Shown: positions 41,650 to 50,596, counted from the first letter of the stretch. The stretch: DNA of 64,000 nucleotides from Micromonospora sp. DSM 45708 (GCF_039566955.1 NZ_CP154796.1:4836001-4900000); one strand, 5' to 3'. A program made the numbers and translations. The notes: generated by a model from the sequence alone, not told the origin.

Positions 41650-42897
41650 ATGTACCCCCGGACCGAACGCACCACCGCCGCCCGCACCCGCGACCGGATG
41701 CTCTACGACCGGGCCACCGCCCACGCGCTGCTCGACGAGGCCTACCACTGCGCGCTGGCGTTCACCGTGGACGGCGAGCCACGCGTCCTGCCGACCCTGC
41801 ACGTCCGCGTCGACGAGACGCTCTACCTGCACGGCTCCACCGGCAGCCGGCCGCTGCTGGCCGCCCGGGGCGCGGACGGGCTGCCGGTCAGCGTCGCGGT
41901 CACCCACCTCGACGGGCTGGTCTACGCCCGCTCCCAGTTCCACCACAGCGCCAACTACCGGTCCGTGGTCGTGCACGGCACCGCCCGGCTGGTCACCGAC
42001 GAGCGGGAGAAGGCCGCCGTGCTGACCGCGCTGGTGGAGAAGGTGGCCACCGGCCGGTCCACCGAGAGCCGGCCGCCGAACCGGCGCGAGCTGGCCGAGA
42101 CCGCGGTGCTGGCGCTGCCGCTGCGGGAGGTGTCGGTGCGGACGCGCACCGGCGGCGTCAACGACGAGCCCGCCGACGCGGACCTGCCGCACTGGGCCGG
42201 GGTGCTGCCGCTGCGACTGACGCCGGGGCGGCCCGAACCGGACGTCGGCGTCACCGCGCCGGTGCCGGCGTACCTGCGGCCGGCGCACTCGCCCTGGCTG
42301 GAGCCGGTGGTGCTGCGCGGCGAGCACGTCGTGTTGGAACCGCTGGACCTCGCACACGCCGAGGAGCTGCACGCCGCGCTCGACGACGAGGAGGTCTGGC
42401 GGCACGTCGGCAGTCCACGCCCCACCGACGTGGCCGGGACCGCCGAGCTGATCCGCACCGCCCTGGACGCCGGGTTCCGTGGCGTCCGGACGCCGTGGGT
42501 GCAGCGCTGCGCGGCCACCGGGGCGATCGTCGGCACCACCTCCTACTACCAGCCCGACGCCGACCTGCGGACCGTGGAGATCGGCTACACCCAGCTCGGC
42601 CGGCCGTGGTGGCGCACCGGGATCAACACCGAGGCGAAACTGCTGCTGCTCACCCGCGCCTTCGAGGAGTTGGACGCGGTGCGGGTCACCTGGCAGACCA
42701 GCACGCTCAACGAGCGGTCCCAGCGGGCCATCGAGCGGCTCGGCGCGGTGCGGGAGGGCACGCTGCGATCCAACCGGCGCCGGGCCGACGGCACCTGGCG
42801 GCAGTCCGCGCTCTACTCGATGATCGCCGAGGAGTGGCCGAACGCACAGCTCAGGCTGCGGAAACGACTTCAGTCGGCGGCACCCGCCGGTTCATGA
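41650..42897 (+). CDS. PNP-oxidase-like flavin split barrel fused to a GNAT acetyltransferase
   Basis: A 415-residue fusion. The N-terminal part (about 15-155, TAHALLDEAYHCALAFTVDGEPRVLPTLHVRVDETLYLHG, QFHHSANYRSVVVHG) is a NimA/PNPOx-like FMN split barrel. After a linker with PAYLRPAHSPWLEPVVL, residues about 240-400 form a RimJ/RimL-type GNAT domain (TTSYYQPDADLRTVEIGYTQLGRPWWRTGINTEAKLLLL, LNERSQRAIERLGAVREGTLR). Each domain is commonly a separate protein. The role may be inactivation of an amine or nitro compound. Coupled to the LysE gene by a 4-bp ATGA overlap. Confidence 0.88.
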   Translation: MYPRTERTTAARTRDRMLYDRATAHALLDEAYHCALAFTVDGEPRVLPTLHVRVDETLYLHGSTGSRPLLAARGADGLPVSVAVTHLDGLVYARSQFHHSANYRSVVVHGTARLVTDEREKAAVLTALVEKVATGRSTESRPPNRRELAETAVLALPLREVSVRTRTGGVNDEPADADLPHWAGVLPLRLTPGRPEPDVGVTAPVPAYLRPAHSPWLEPVVLRGEHVVLEPLDLAHAEELHAALDDEEVWRHVGSPRPTDVAGTAELIRTALDAGFRGVRTPWVQRCAATGAIVGTTSYYQPDADLRTVEIGYTQLGRPWWRTGINTEAKLLLLTRAFEELDAVRVTWQTSTLNERSQRAIERLGAVREGTLRSNRRRADGTWRQSALYSMIAEEWPNAQLRLRKRLQSAAPAGS

Positions 42898-43550
42898 TGT
42901 CCGGCATGCTGGGGATCACCGACATCGGAACGTACGTGCTGGGCACCGTGGCGATCGTGCTGCTGCCCGGGCCGAACTCGCTCTTCGTGCTCGCCACCGC
43001 CGCCCGGCGCGGGGTGGCCACCGGTTACCGGGCCGCCGCCGGGGTGTTCGTCGGCGACGCCGCGCTGATGGTCCTCTCCGCCGCCGGGGTGGCCTCGCTG
43101 CTCCGGGCGTACCCGCCACTCTTCCTCGTGATCAAGTACGCCGGCGCGGCGTACCTCGGATGGTTGGGGCTGGCCATGCTGCGCGGCGCGTGGCGGCGCT
43201 GGCGTGACCGCAACGACCCGGCCACGCCGCGCCTGATCGACGAGGTGGAGCCGGCCCGCGACCCGTTCCGGCGGGCGCTGACGGTCAGCCTGCTCAACCC
43301 GAAGGCGATCCTCTTCTTCGTCTCGTTCTTCATCCAGTTCGTCGACCCCGGGTACGCCTGGCCGGCGCTGTCGTTCCTGCTGCTCGGGCTGATCGCACAG
43401 GTCACCAGCGCGCTCTACCTGACCGCGTTGATCTTCACCGGCACGTTCCTGGCCGCCCAGTTCCAGCACCGTCGGCGGCTCGCCGCGACCGGCACCACCG
43501 CGATCGCGATGCTGTTCCTCGGCTTCAGTCTCAAGCTCGCCGCCGGCTGA
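42894..43550 (+). CDS. LysE-family amino acid/metabolite exporter
   Basis: A 218-residue membrane protein with about six spans of the LysE/RhtB type: VLLPGPNSLFVLATAARRGVATGYRAAAGVFVGDAALM, KYAGAAYLGWLGLAMLRGAW, and SLLNPKAILFFVSFFIQFVDP. Leucine-export-like members share this opening; the substrate is unknown. ATG 42894 overlaps the stop of the fusion gene; ATG 42897 or 42906 are possible. Export of a product of the upstream enzyme is a reasonable inference. Confidence 0.88.
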   Translation: MMSGMLGITDIGTYVLGTVAIVLLPGPNSLFVLATAARRGVATGYRAAAGVFVGDAALMVLSAAGVASLLRAYPPLFLVIKYAGAAYLGWLGLAMLRGAWRRWRDRNDPATPRLIDEVEPARDPFRRALTVSLLNPKAILFFVSFFIQFVDPGYAWPALSFLLLGLIAQVTSALYLTALIFTGTFLAAQFQHRRRLAATGTTAIAMLFLGFSLKLAAG

Positions 43551-43564
43551 GGCGTGGGTGGCGC

Positions 43565-44494
43565 TCAGGTGCCGTCGCCGCCGCCACCACCGCCACCGAC
43601 GCCCGCGCCGCCGGCCGTGCCGCCGAGGCCGTAGCCGGGCGCGACCGGCTGGTCGGGATGGCGGCTGACGTGCGCCGACTCCCGGATCGTGGCCGACCAG
43701 TCGGCGTGCGCGGCGGCTGCGGCGTGCCGCTCGATGGCGTGCCGCAGCCAGCCGTCCACGGTGCTCACCCAGTCCCGCCGGTCCGCCCCGGCGTGCCAGA
43801 CCCGGAACCGGCTGATGCTCTGGTGCGTCACCCCGGCGAGGGAGAGCCGCCGGTCCAGCCAGAACAGCACCTCCATGCCGGCCGGGTTGGTCAGCATGAT
43901 CACTTCCAGCTCGGTCATCGGACCGGCGTAGAGCGGGGCGGCCCAGAAGCCGAGCCGCTGCTGGAACGGCAGCGTCTGCTCCACCCCGGGCAACCGGCCC
44001 TGCTGGAGCCCCGCCTGCCGCATCGCGAAGCCGAGCGTGTCCAACGCGGCGAGCAGGTGCTGCTGGGTGGGCAGCGGGTGGATCAGGACCGGCACCATCT
44101 CGCCCTGGTCGAGGGCCGGGTCGACGGACACCTCGGTCCGCAGCCCGGTGCGCAGCGTCATCAACGGCACCCCGCCGAACACCGTCACCGGCGTCTCCCA
44201 GGGCAGCGGCACGGCGAAGTCGACCGCCCGCCGCCGCCCGGCCGGCACCACGAACCGGCCCGCGATCGACCACCTGTGGTACTGCACGAGCCGGCGCGGT
44301 GACCCCGGGTCCTCCGGCTCGACCTGCGCGACCAGCCCCAGCCGGAGGTGCCGGACCGGAACGTCGTCCCGCCCGGCGGCCAGCGTCACCCGCCCCGGCA
44401 GGCGCAGGCCCGGCCGGGTGCTCGGATTGGTCAACGTGGTGCTCACCGAGAGCCCGGTCCAGAAGGACTCCCGGGACACCCCGGTCAGCCGCAT
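43565..44494 (-). CDS. Spo0M-like arrestin-fold protein
   Basis: A 309-residue Spo0M homologue. It opens MRLTGVSRESFWTGLSVSTTLTNPSTRPGLRLPGRVTL; two beta-sandwich arrestin-like domains follow (QYHRWSIAGRFVVPAGRRRAVDFAVPLPWETPVT, RTGLRTEVSVDPALDQGE), and a conserved C-terminal region MTELEVIMLTNPAGMEVLFWLDRR. A Gly-rich tail ends the chain. In Bacillus, Spo0M affects cell physiology and sporulation. The role in actinobacteria is not known. ATG 44494. Confidence 0.85.
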   Translation of the reverse strand: MRLTGVSRESFWTGLSVSTTLTNPSTRPGLRLPGRVTLAAGRDDVPVRHLRLGLVAQVEPEDPGSPRRLVQYHRWSIAGRFVVPAGRRRAVDFAVPLPWETPVTVFGGVPLMTLRTGLRTEVSVDPALDQGEMVPVLIHPLPTQQHLLAALDTLGFAMRQAGLQQGRLPGVEQTLPFQQRLGFWAAPLYAGPMTELEVIMLTNPAGMEVLFWLDRRLSLAGVTHQSISRFRVWHAGADRRDWVSTVDGWLRHAIERHAAAAAHADWSATIRESAHVSRHPDQPVAPGYGLGGTAGGAGVGGGGGGGDGT

Positions 44495-44577
44495 GCCCCC
44501 GGCATTCCCGTTCCCCACCCGCCCATGCCGCCCGCGCCCACCCCTCACCCCCACCCGTTCTCCCCGCCGCAGATGCA

Positions 44578-44619
44578 CGGAAAGTGGGCCTGTTCACGCT
44601 CGAACAGGCCCACTTTCCG
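44578..44619. terminator. Inverted repeat with CACGGAAA end
   Basis: Perfect 18-bp arms (CGGAAAGTGGGCCTGTTC at 44578-44595; complement 44602-44619), loop ACGCTC. Lies after the CNNM gene stop, before the Spo0M gene. Fourth member of the CACGGAAA family. Confidence 0.75.
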
Positions 44620-44659
44620 GGAAACAGGGCGCGCAGGAAGGGGGTGGGGGTGCGGAGGG

Positions 44660-45724
44660 TCAGCGGAGGCGGCGGCCCCTCGGCACCGGGTCGGTCTCGT
44701 CGTCGAACTCGCCGATGACCTCCTCCAGGAGGTCCTCCAGCGCGACGAAGCCGATCGGCCGGGTCGGGCCGCCACCGTTGCGGACCAGCGCGAGCTGGGC
44801 CTGCCGGCCCCGCATCGCCGCCACCGCCTCGGACACCGACGACTCGGCCGGCAGCGTGAACGCGTTCGTCATCAGCTCCCCGGCGGTCGCCGCCCGGCCG
44901 GTGGTCACCGCGCGCACCGCCTCCCGGACGTGGACCAGGCCGCAGACCTCGCCACCGCTGTCGACCACGGCGAGGCGGGACCGGCCGCTGTCCCGGGACA
45001 CGTGCTCGATCCGTTCGGCGGTGTCGTCCCGGCGGACCGTGACGATCTTGTCGAACGGCTCCATCACCTGCGCCACCGTGGTGCCCTGCAACTCCAGCAT
45101 GCTGGTCAGCAACTGGTGCTGCTCGGCGCCGAGCAGCCCGTGCTCCCGGGACTGCTCCAGCAGGATGCGCAGCTCGTCCGGGCCGTGCACCTGGGCGAGC
45201 TGGTCCTGCTGCTGCACGCCGACCAGCCGCAGCATCGCGTTGGCCAGCCCGTTCAGCAGCGACAGCACCGGGCGGGCGATCCGGGCGAACGCCCGGAACG
45301 GCAGCGCCAGCAGCATCGCCGAGCGCTCCGCGTCGGTGATCGCCCACGACTTCGGCGCCATCTCGCCGACCACCAGGTGCAGGAACGTCACCAGGCCCAG
45401 CGCGAACACCAGCGCCACCACGTGGCTCGCCGCGTCGGGCAGACCGACCGCGTGCAGCAACGGACTGAGCAGATGCTCGATGGCCGGCTCGGCCAACGCG
45501 CCGAGGCCCAGCGTGCACAGCGTGATGCCGAGCTGCGCGCCGGCCAGCATCAGGCTCAGCTCCCGGACGCCGTCCAGCGCCGCCCGGGCCGCCCGGCCGC
45601 CGCCGGCCGCCGACTGCTCCAGCCGGTACCGCTTGGCGGCGACCAGCGCGAACTCGGCCGCCACGAAGAATCCGTTGAGCGCCAGCAGCACCACGGAGAA
45701 GAGAAGCGCGAAACCGGGGCTCAT
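44660..45724 (-). CDS. CNNM/CorC-type membrane protein with CBS domains
   Basis: A 354-residue protein: three or four spans in a CNNM domain (residues 1-185, NGFFVAAEFALVAAKRYRLEQ, LAGAQLGITLCTLGLGALAEPAIE, VVGEMAPKSWAI), then two CBS motifs (VMEPFDKIVTVRRDDTAERI, LMTNAFTLPAESSVSEAVAAM). It lacks the C-terminal CorC/HlyC domain of its partner. Relatives handle Mg2+/Co2+ or Na+-driven Mg2+ export. It overlaps the upstream partner by 4 bp (ATGA). Confidence 0.9.
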   Translation of the reverse strand: MSPGFALLFSVVLLALNGFFVAAEFALVAAKRYRLEQSAAGGGRAARAALDGVRELSLMLAGAQLGITLCTLGLGALAEPAIEHLLSPLLHAVGLPDAASHVVALVFALGLVTFLHLVVGEMAPKSWAITDAERSAMLLALPFRAFARIARPVLSLLNGLANAMLRLVGVQQQDQLAQVHGPDELRILLEQSREHGLLGAEQHQLLTSMLELQGTTVAQVMEPFDKIVTVRRDDTAERIEHVSRDSGRSRLAVVDSGGEVCGLVHVREAVRAVTTGRAATAGELMTNAFTLPAESSVSEAVAAMRGRQAQLALVRNGGGPTRPIGFVALEDLLEEVIGEFDDETDPVPRGRRLR

Positions 45725-47076
45725 GCCGCACCCTCCCCGCGCACGCCGGCGGTCGTCCGGAGCCGGACCGAGTCGGCCACGTGCCGGTCCACGGCCAGCA
45801 CCTCCACCAGCACCCGGTGCCCGGTCGACGGCTCGTCGCCGTCACCGGCGGACGCGATCTCCAGCCGGTCACCCACCTCGGGCACCCGACCCAGCTCCCG
45901 CATCACCAGACCGGAGAGCGTGTCGTACTCCGGCGCCTCGGGCAGTTCGATGCCGGTGCTGTCGGCGACCTCGTCGATCCGCCAGCGGGCCGGCACCACC
46001 CAGGAGCCGTCCTCCTGCCGGGCCGGCGCGCGGTCCGGCGGGTCGTCCTCGTCGCGGATCGGCCCGACCAGTTCCTCGGCGAGATCCTCCAGCGTGATCA
46101 CGCCGGCGAATCCGCCGTACTCGTCGACCACGCAGGCGAGCTGCCGGTGCCCGGACCGGAGCCGGTCCAGCACCGTCGGCAGCGGCAGCGTCTCCGGCAC
46201 CAGCAACGGGGGTACGGCCACCGCGTCGATCCGGGTACGCGCCCGCTCGGCCGGCGGCACGCCCAGCACGTCGGCGATGCCGACCACCCCGATCAGGTCG
46301 TCGACGCCCTCGGCGCCGCGCACCGGGAACCGGGAGTGGCCGGTGTCGAGCATCTCGACGATCCGGCTGACCGGCTCGTCGGCGCGGACGGTGTGCACGT
46401 CGACCCGGGGCACCATGGCCTCGCCGGCGGTCAGCCCCCGGAAGTCGAGCCCCCGGTCGAGCAGGTCGGACATCTCCGCGTCGAGGTGCCCCTCCTCGCG
46501 GGACTCGGCGATGATCTGTTCCAGGTCGGCCGGGGTGGCGCCGCTGGGCAGCTCCTCGATCGGCTCGATGCCGACCCGGCGGAGCAGCCGCACGGCCGCC
46601 CGGTCGAAGAGCGTGATCAGCGGACCGGCGATCCGCAGGTAGATCAGGGTGGACCGGGACAGCGCCCGGGCCAGCGGCACGGCCCGGGCGATGGCCAGGT
46701 TCTTCGGGGCCAGCTCGCCCAGGACCATCTGCACGACGGTGGCGATGACCAGGGCCAGCACCACCGACAGCGGCAGCGACACCGCGCCGGACACCCCGGC
46801 CACGCCGAGCAGGTCGGCCAGGCCGGCGCCCAGGTACGGCTCGGCGACGTAACCGACGAGCAGGGCGGTCACGGTGATGCCGAGCTGGGCGCCGGAGAGC
46901 ATGAAGGAGAGCCGCCCGGTCACCTCCAGGGCGCGGGCGGCGGCGCGGTCGCCACCGTCGGCGAGTTGCTTGAGCTTGCCGCGGTCCACGGCGACGTAAC
47001 CGAACTCCTGCGCCACGAAGTATCCGGTGGCGGCGGTGAGCACGGTGATGAGAAGGAGACCGACGAGGATCAGCAC
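45721..47076 (-). CDS. CNNM/CorC-type membrane protein with CBS and CorC domains
   Basis: A 451-residue protein, the first of a coupled pair. CNNM domain (1-185, YFVAQEFGYVAVDRGKLKQLA, LSGAQLGITVTALLVGYVAEPYLG, VLGELAPKNLAIA), two CBS motifs (AMVPRVDVHTVRADEPVSRIVEML, CVVDEYGGFAGVITLEDLAEELVG) and the C-terminal CorC/HlyC domain (SWVVPARWRIDEVADSTGIELPE). Starts at GTG 47076. The coupled, unequal pair suggests a heteromeric transporter (inference). Confidence 0.9.
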   Translation of the reverse strand: MLILVGLLLITVLTAATGYFVAQEFGYVAVDRGKLKQLADGGDRAAARALEVTGRLSFMLSGAQLGITVTALLVGYVAEPYLGAGLADLLGVAGVSGAVSLPLSVVLALVIATVVQMVLGELAPKNLAIARAVPLARALSRSTLIYLRIAGPLITLFDRAAVRLLRRVGIEPIEELPSGATPADLEQIIAESREEGHLDAEMSDLLDRGLDFRGLTAGEAMVPRVDVHTVRADEPVSRIVEMLDTGHSRFPVRGAEGVDDLIGVVGIADVLGVPPAERARTRIDAVAVPPLLVPETLPLPTVLDRLRSGHRQLACVVDEYGGFAGVITLEDLAEELVGPIRDEDDPPDRAPARQEDGSWVVPARWRIDEVADSTGIELPEAPEYDTLSGLVMRELGRVPEVGDRLEIASAGDGDEPSTGHRVLVEVLAVDRHVADSVRLRTTAGVRGEGAA

Positions 47077-47241
47077 GGGAGGTTCAGGGCTCCCGGGGTC
47101 GTCGGGGAGGGAAGATGCCGGGTACGACCCGGCCGGCTACTGCTGCCCTCCGGGGCAGGAGAGTCGATCATGCGGCCCATTTTATCGGTGCCCGCTGGGT
47201 GCTCGCTGAAGGTGCCGAAAAGCCTCCCCCACGTCCGGTTC

Positions 47242-47571
47242 TCAGCGTCCGGCCAGCTCGTCGACGTCGAGCAGCGACCGGTCGATCCGCCCGGAGCGGT
47301 AGGCGGCCCGCCCGATCATCTGCGCGGCGACCGGCGCGGTGGAGAGCTGGAAGATCGCCACCAGCGCCAGCATCCCGAGGTCCGAGCCGGTACGCAGGCG
47401 CAGCGCCAGCCCGCCCAGCAACAGCAGCACGCCGAGCACCTGCGGCTTCGTGGCGGCGTGCATCCGGTCCAGCGTGTCCGGGAAGCGCACCAGCCCGATG
47501 CCGGCGACCAGGCTCAGCAGCGCGCCGCCCAGCAGCAGGAACCCCCCGGCCCAGTCCGCCACCGCGCTCAC
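47242..47571 (-). CDS. mnhG: Mrp Na+/H+ antiporter subunit G
   Basis: A 109-residue subunit with three spans (GGFLLLGGALLSLVAGIGLVRFPDTLDRMHAATKPQVLG is the family mark). Last gene of the mnh operon. Its GTG at 47571 lies at the edge of a duplicated repeat unit (47571-47694). Confidence 0.92.
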   Translation of the reverse strand: MSAVADWAGGFLLLGGALLSLVAGIGLVRFPDTLDRMHAATKPQVLGVLLLLGGLALRLRTGSDLGMLALVAIFQLSTAPVAAQMIGRAAYRSGRIDRSLLDVDELAGR

Positions 47572-47694
47572 GCTGAACCGCCTTCCGTTCGCGACTGCGG
47601 GGCTCGCAACCCCGGCTCACTCCTCGCGCTCACGCTGAACCGCCCTCCGTTCGCGACTGCGGGGCTCGCAACCCCGGCTCACTCCTCGCGCTCA
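47571..47694 (-). repeat. Duplicated 62-bp repeat between mnhF and mnhG
   Basis: Two 62-bp copies (the shared 45-bp core TTCGCGACTGCGGGGCTCGC... at 47588-47632 and 47650-47694) part mnhF and mnhG. Read leftward, each holds GAGGAGTGAGCC and ends GGCGGTTCAGC before GTGAGCGCG. The mnhF TGA and the mnhG GTG both lie on unit ends. A third copy is between mnhC and mnhD (50085-50129). Confidence 0.85.
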
Positions 47695-47955
47695 CGCTTC
47701 GGCCCGGACGGCGAAGCGGACCAGGGAGACCGAGCCCACGAAACCGAGCAGCGAGAGCACCACCAGCACGGGCAGCGTGGCGGCGTGCCGGGTCACCGCC
47801 GCCTCCGCCCCCACCGCGCCGAGCATGGCGGCGAGCAGCAGGTCGGCGCCGACGATGCGGTCGAGCAGGGACGGGCCGCGGTAGATCCGGGCCAGGGCGA
47901 GCAGCGCGGTGGCCGAGAGCAGCACGGTCAGCGCGACGGCGAGCAGGACGGTCAC
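47692..47955 (-). CDS. mnhF: Mrp Na+/H+ antiporter subunit F
   Basis: An 87-residue subunit with three spans and the mark ARIYRGPSLLDRIVGADLL. GTG 47955 overlaps the mnhE stop (GTGA). The stop falls on the repeat. Confidence 0.92.
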   Translation of the reverse strand: MTVLLAVALTVLLSATALLALARIYRGPSLLDRIVGADLLLAAMLGAVGAEAAVTRHAATLPVLVVLSLLGFVGSVSLVRFAVRAEA

Positions 47956-48569
47956 GGGTGGTTCCTCCGTTCGACGGGTCCGGGATCGAGCCGGCGTACC
48001 TCGCGGGAGGAGCCGACGGCGCGGACGATGCGCCGCTCGACGGCGAGCACGCGCTCGCGGCTGTCGGTCAGGTCCGCCGGGCCGCGCACGTCGAGCACGT
48101 GCACGTAGAGCACACCGCGCGTGCGGTCGATGTCGAGGATCAGGGTGCCCGGCACCAGCGAGATCACCTCGGCGGTGAGCGCCAGGTTGAGGTCGGTGCG
48201 GACCCGCAGCGGCACCGCGATGATCGCGCCGCGCGGCCGGTAGCCGGGGCGCAACGCGACGGCGGCGACGTGCACGCTGGCGCTGACCAGCTCCGCGACG
48301 AACGTGGCGGCGAGCACCAGCAGCGGCCCCGGGCGCAGCCGCCCGCCGAAGGTGACCGGCGGCAGCGGGAAGAAGAACAGCACCGCCGCGCCGATCACCA
48401 GGCCGGTGAGCAGGTTGCCCCAGGACACGTCGCCCCAGAGCAGCAGCCAGGCGGCGACCAGCCAGCCGAGCGCCACGGCCTGGTCGCGTCGCCGCCCGCC
48501 GCGACCCGCCGTCGGCGGATCGCCGGCCGGCGGCGCGTCGCCCCGGCCCGGGGGCGGGTCGACGGTCAC
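47952..48569 (-). CDS. mnhE: Mrp Na+/H+ antiporter subunit E
   Basis: A 205-residue subunit. A hydrophilic N-terminal tail (DPPPGRGDAPPAGDPPTAGRGGRRR) of about 30 residues precedes two or three spans and the mark ADVISL-like AEVISLVPGTLILDIDRTRGVLYVHVLDV. GTG 48569 overlaps the mnhD stop by four bases. Confidence 0.9.
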   Translation of the reverse strand: MTVDPPPGRGDAPPAGDPPTAGRGGRRRDQAVALGWLVAAWLLLWGDVSWGNLLTGLVIGAAVLFFFPLPPVTFGGRLRPGPLLVLAATFVAELVSASVHVAAVALRPGYRPRGAIIAVPLRVRTDLNLALTAEVISLVPGTLILDIDRTRGVLYVHVLDVRGPADLTDSRERVLAVERRIVRAVGSSREVRRLDPGPVERRNHP

Positions 48570-50071
48570 GGCATGTCCCGCGGCAGCACGGCCCGCACGT
48601 ACGGGGTGCGTTGGCGCAGGTCGGCGGCGGCGTCCGAGGTGACCTGGAACAGCGGCCCGGCCACCAGCGTGAGCAGCACGCCGAGCGCGACCAGCGCGGC
48701 GGTCGCGCCGACCATCAGGCCGGGCAGCCGAGCGACGGGCGTGGTGGTGGCCAGCCGCGGCGCCCGCCAGAACGCGATGTTCCACACCCGGGACGCCACG
48801 TAGAGCGTGAGCAGGCTGGTCAGCGTGCCGGCGCCGACCAGCACGGCGGGCAGCGCGCCGCCGGCCGCCACGCCGGCCTGGAGCAGACCGAGCTTGCCGA
48901 GGAAGCCGGAGAACGGCGGGATGCCGGCCAGGTTCATCGCCGGGACGAAGAAGAGCACCGCGACCACCGGGGTGACCCGGGCCAGCCCGCCCAGCCGGCG
49001 CAGGTCGGTGCTGCCGGCGCGCTCCTCGACCAGGCCGGCGACCAGGAAGAGCGTGGTCTGGACGGTGATGTGGTGCACCACGTAGAAGATCGACCCGGAC
49101 AGGCCGGCGACGCTGCTCAGCGCCACCCCGAAGATCATGTAGCCGATGTGGCTGACCAGCGTGAAGGAGAAGAGCCGCTTCATGTCCGACTGGGCCACCG
49201 CGCCGAGGATGCCCACCACCATGGTCAGGCCGGCCACCACCATCAGCAGGCCGGAGACGCGACCGCCCGGGAAGAGCAGCGTCTCGGTGCGGATGATCGC
49301 GTACACGCCGACCTTGGTCAGCAGGCCGGCGAAGACGGCGGTGACCGGCGCGGGCGCGGTCGGGTAGCTGTCCGGCAGCCAGGCCGACACCGGGAAGACC
49401 GCCGCCTTGATACCGAACGCCAGCAGCAGCGTGAGCTCCAGGGTCAGGCGTACGCCGGCCGGCACCGCGTCCAGCCGGCCGGCGAGCTGCGCCATGTTCA
49501 GGGTGCCGGTGGCCGCGTACACCAGCCCCACGGCGGACAGGAAGAGCAGCGACGACAGGATGCTGACCACCACGTACGTCGATCCGGTACGCAGCCGCGC
49601 CTCGGTGCCGCCCAGCGTGATCAGCACGAAGCTCGCGGCCAACAGGATCTCGAAACCGACGAACAGGTTGAACAGGTCCCCGGCCAGGAAGGCGTTCGTC
49701 ACGCCGGCGGTGAGCACCAGGTAGGTGGGGTGGTAGATGCTCACCGGCGCGGTCTCGCCGGTCTCCGCCCGGCCCTGGCCGATCGAGTAGAGCAGCACGC
49801 AGAGCGTGACCGCCGAGGAGACCACCACCATCAGCGCCGCCAACTGGTCGGCGACCAGCACGATGCCGACCGGCGCCGGCCAGCCGCCGACCCGCACCAC
49901 CACCGGCCCGTACCGGTACGCCCGGACCAGCAGCACCACCGCGACCAGCAGCACACCGGCCAGGCAGAACACGCTGATCGAGCGCTGCAACCGGGGCCGC
50001 CCGGTCAGCATCAGGGTCAGCGCCGCGCCGAGCAACGGCACCACCACCGGCAGCGGCACCACCCCGCTCAC
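48566..50071 (-). CDS. mnhD: Mrp Na+/H+ antiporter subunit D
   Basis: A 501-residue, about 14-span subunit related to complex I NuoN/NuoM. Conserved GDLFNLFVGFEILLAASFVLI (with the key Glu) and the Lys in FGIKAAVFPVSAWLPDSYPTAP and VAQSDMKRLFSFTLVSHIGYM are present. GTG 50071, with GGAAGG upstream taken from the repeat. Part of the ion-translocating core with MnhA. Confidence 0.94.
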   Translation of the reverse strand: MSGVVPLPVVVPLLGAALTLMLTGRPRLQRSISVFCLAGVLLVAVVLLVRAYRYGPVVVRVGGWPAPVGIVLVADQLAALMVVVSSAVTLCVLLYSIGQGRAETGETAPVSIYHPTYLVLTAGVTNAFLAGDLFNLFVGFEILLAASFVLITLGGTEARLRTGSTYVVVSILSSLLFLSAVGLVYAATGTLNMAQLAGRLDAVPAGVRLTLELTLLLAFGIKAAVFPVSAWLPDSYPTAPAPVTAVFAGLLTKVGVYAIIRTETLLFPGGRVSGLLMVVAGLTMVVGILGAVAQSDMKRLFSFTLVSHIGYMIFGVALSSVAGLSGSIFYVVHHITVQTTLFLVAGLVEERAGSTDLRRLGGLARVTPVVAVLFFVPAMNLAGIPPFSGFLGKLGLLQAGVAAGGALPAVLVGAGTLTSLLTLYVASRVWNIAFWRAPRLATTTPVARLPGLMVGATAALVALGVLLTLVAGPLFQVTSDAAADLRQRTPYVRAVLPRDMP

Positions 50072-50084
50072 GGCGCCACCTTCC

Positions 50085-50129
50085 TTCGCGACCGCGGGGC
50101 TCGCAAGACCGGCTCACTCCTCGCGCTCA
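50085..50129 (-). repeat. Third copy of the mnh intergenic repeat
   Basis: TTCGCGACCGCGGGGCTCGC... to ...TCCTCGCGCTCA. It supplies the last codons and TGA of mnhC (GAG CGC GAG GAG TGA) and, at its other end, is followed by GGAAGG just before the mnhD GTG. Confidence 0.8.
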
Positions 50130-50596
50130 TACGAGCCCTCGTCCCGGCGCAGCCGGCGGCGGGCCGGCTCCGGGTCGACCTGTTCCGGGTCGCGGTCCGG
50201 GCCGTCGCCGCCGAGGTCCGCGGTGGCCACCTCGTTGCGTTCGGCGAGCCGGACGGTCTGCCGGTCCTCCAGGTCGTCCTGCACCTCGTCGTCGCCGCTG
50301 GTGTACCAGCTCCGGTAGGCGACCGCGAGCAGGAAGGCGGTCAAGCCGAACGTGATCACCACGGCGGTGAGCACCATGGCCTGCGGCAGGGCGTCGCTCA
50401 TGTCGCCGACCGGCGCGGTACCGACCAGCGGGGCGGCACCGGACCGCCCGCCGAGCAGGATGAGCAGGTTCACCCCGTTGCCGAGCAGGATGACGCCGAG
50501 CAGGATCCGGGTCAGGCTGCGTTCCAGCAGCAGCGTGACGCCGGTGGCGACGAGCACCCCGACCGCCAGCACCAGCACCAGCGTCGGCCCGGTCAC
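50114..50596 (-). CDS. mnhC: Mrp Na+/H+ antiporter subunit C
   Basis: A 160-residue NuoK-like subunit with three spans (LERSLTRILLGVILLGNGVNLLIL, DALPQAMVLTAVVITFGLTAFLLAVAYR). The C-terminal 60 residues are a charged tail (DDEVQDDLEDRQTVRLAERNEVATADLGGD...), longer than usual and ending in EREE encoded by the repeat. GTG 50596 overlaps the mnhA stop (GTGA). Confidence 0.92.
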   Translation of the reverse strand: MTGPTLVLVLAVGVLVATGVTLLLERSLTRILLGVILLGNGVNLLILLGGRSGAAPLVGTAPVGDMSDALPQAMVLTAVVITFGLTAFLLAVAYRSWYTSGDDEVQDDLEDRQTVRLAERNEVATADLGGDGPDRDPEQVDPEPARRRLRRDEGSYEREE

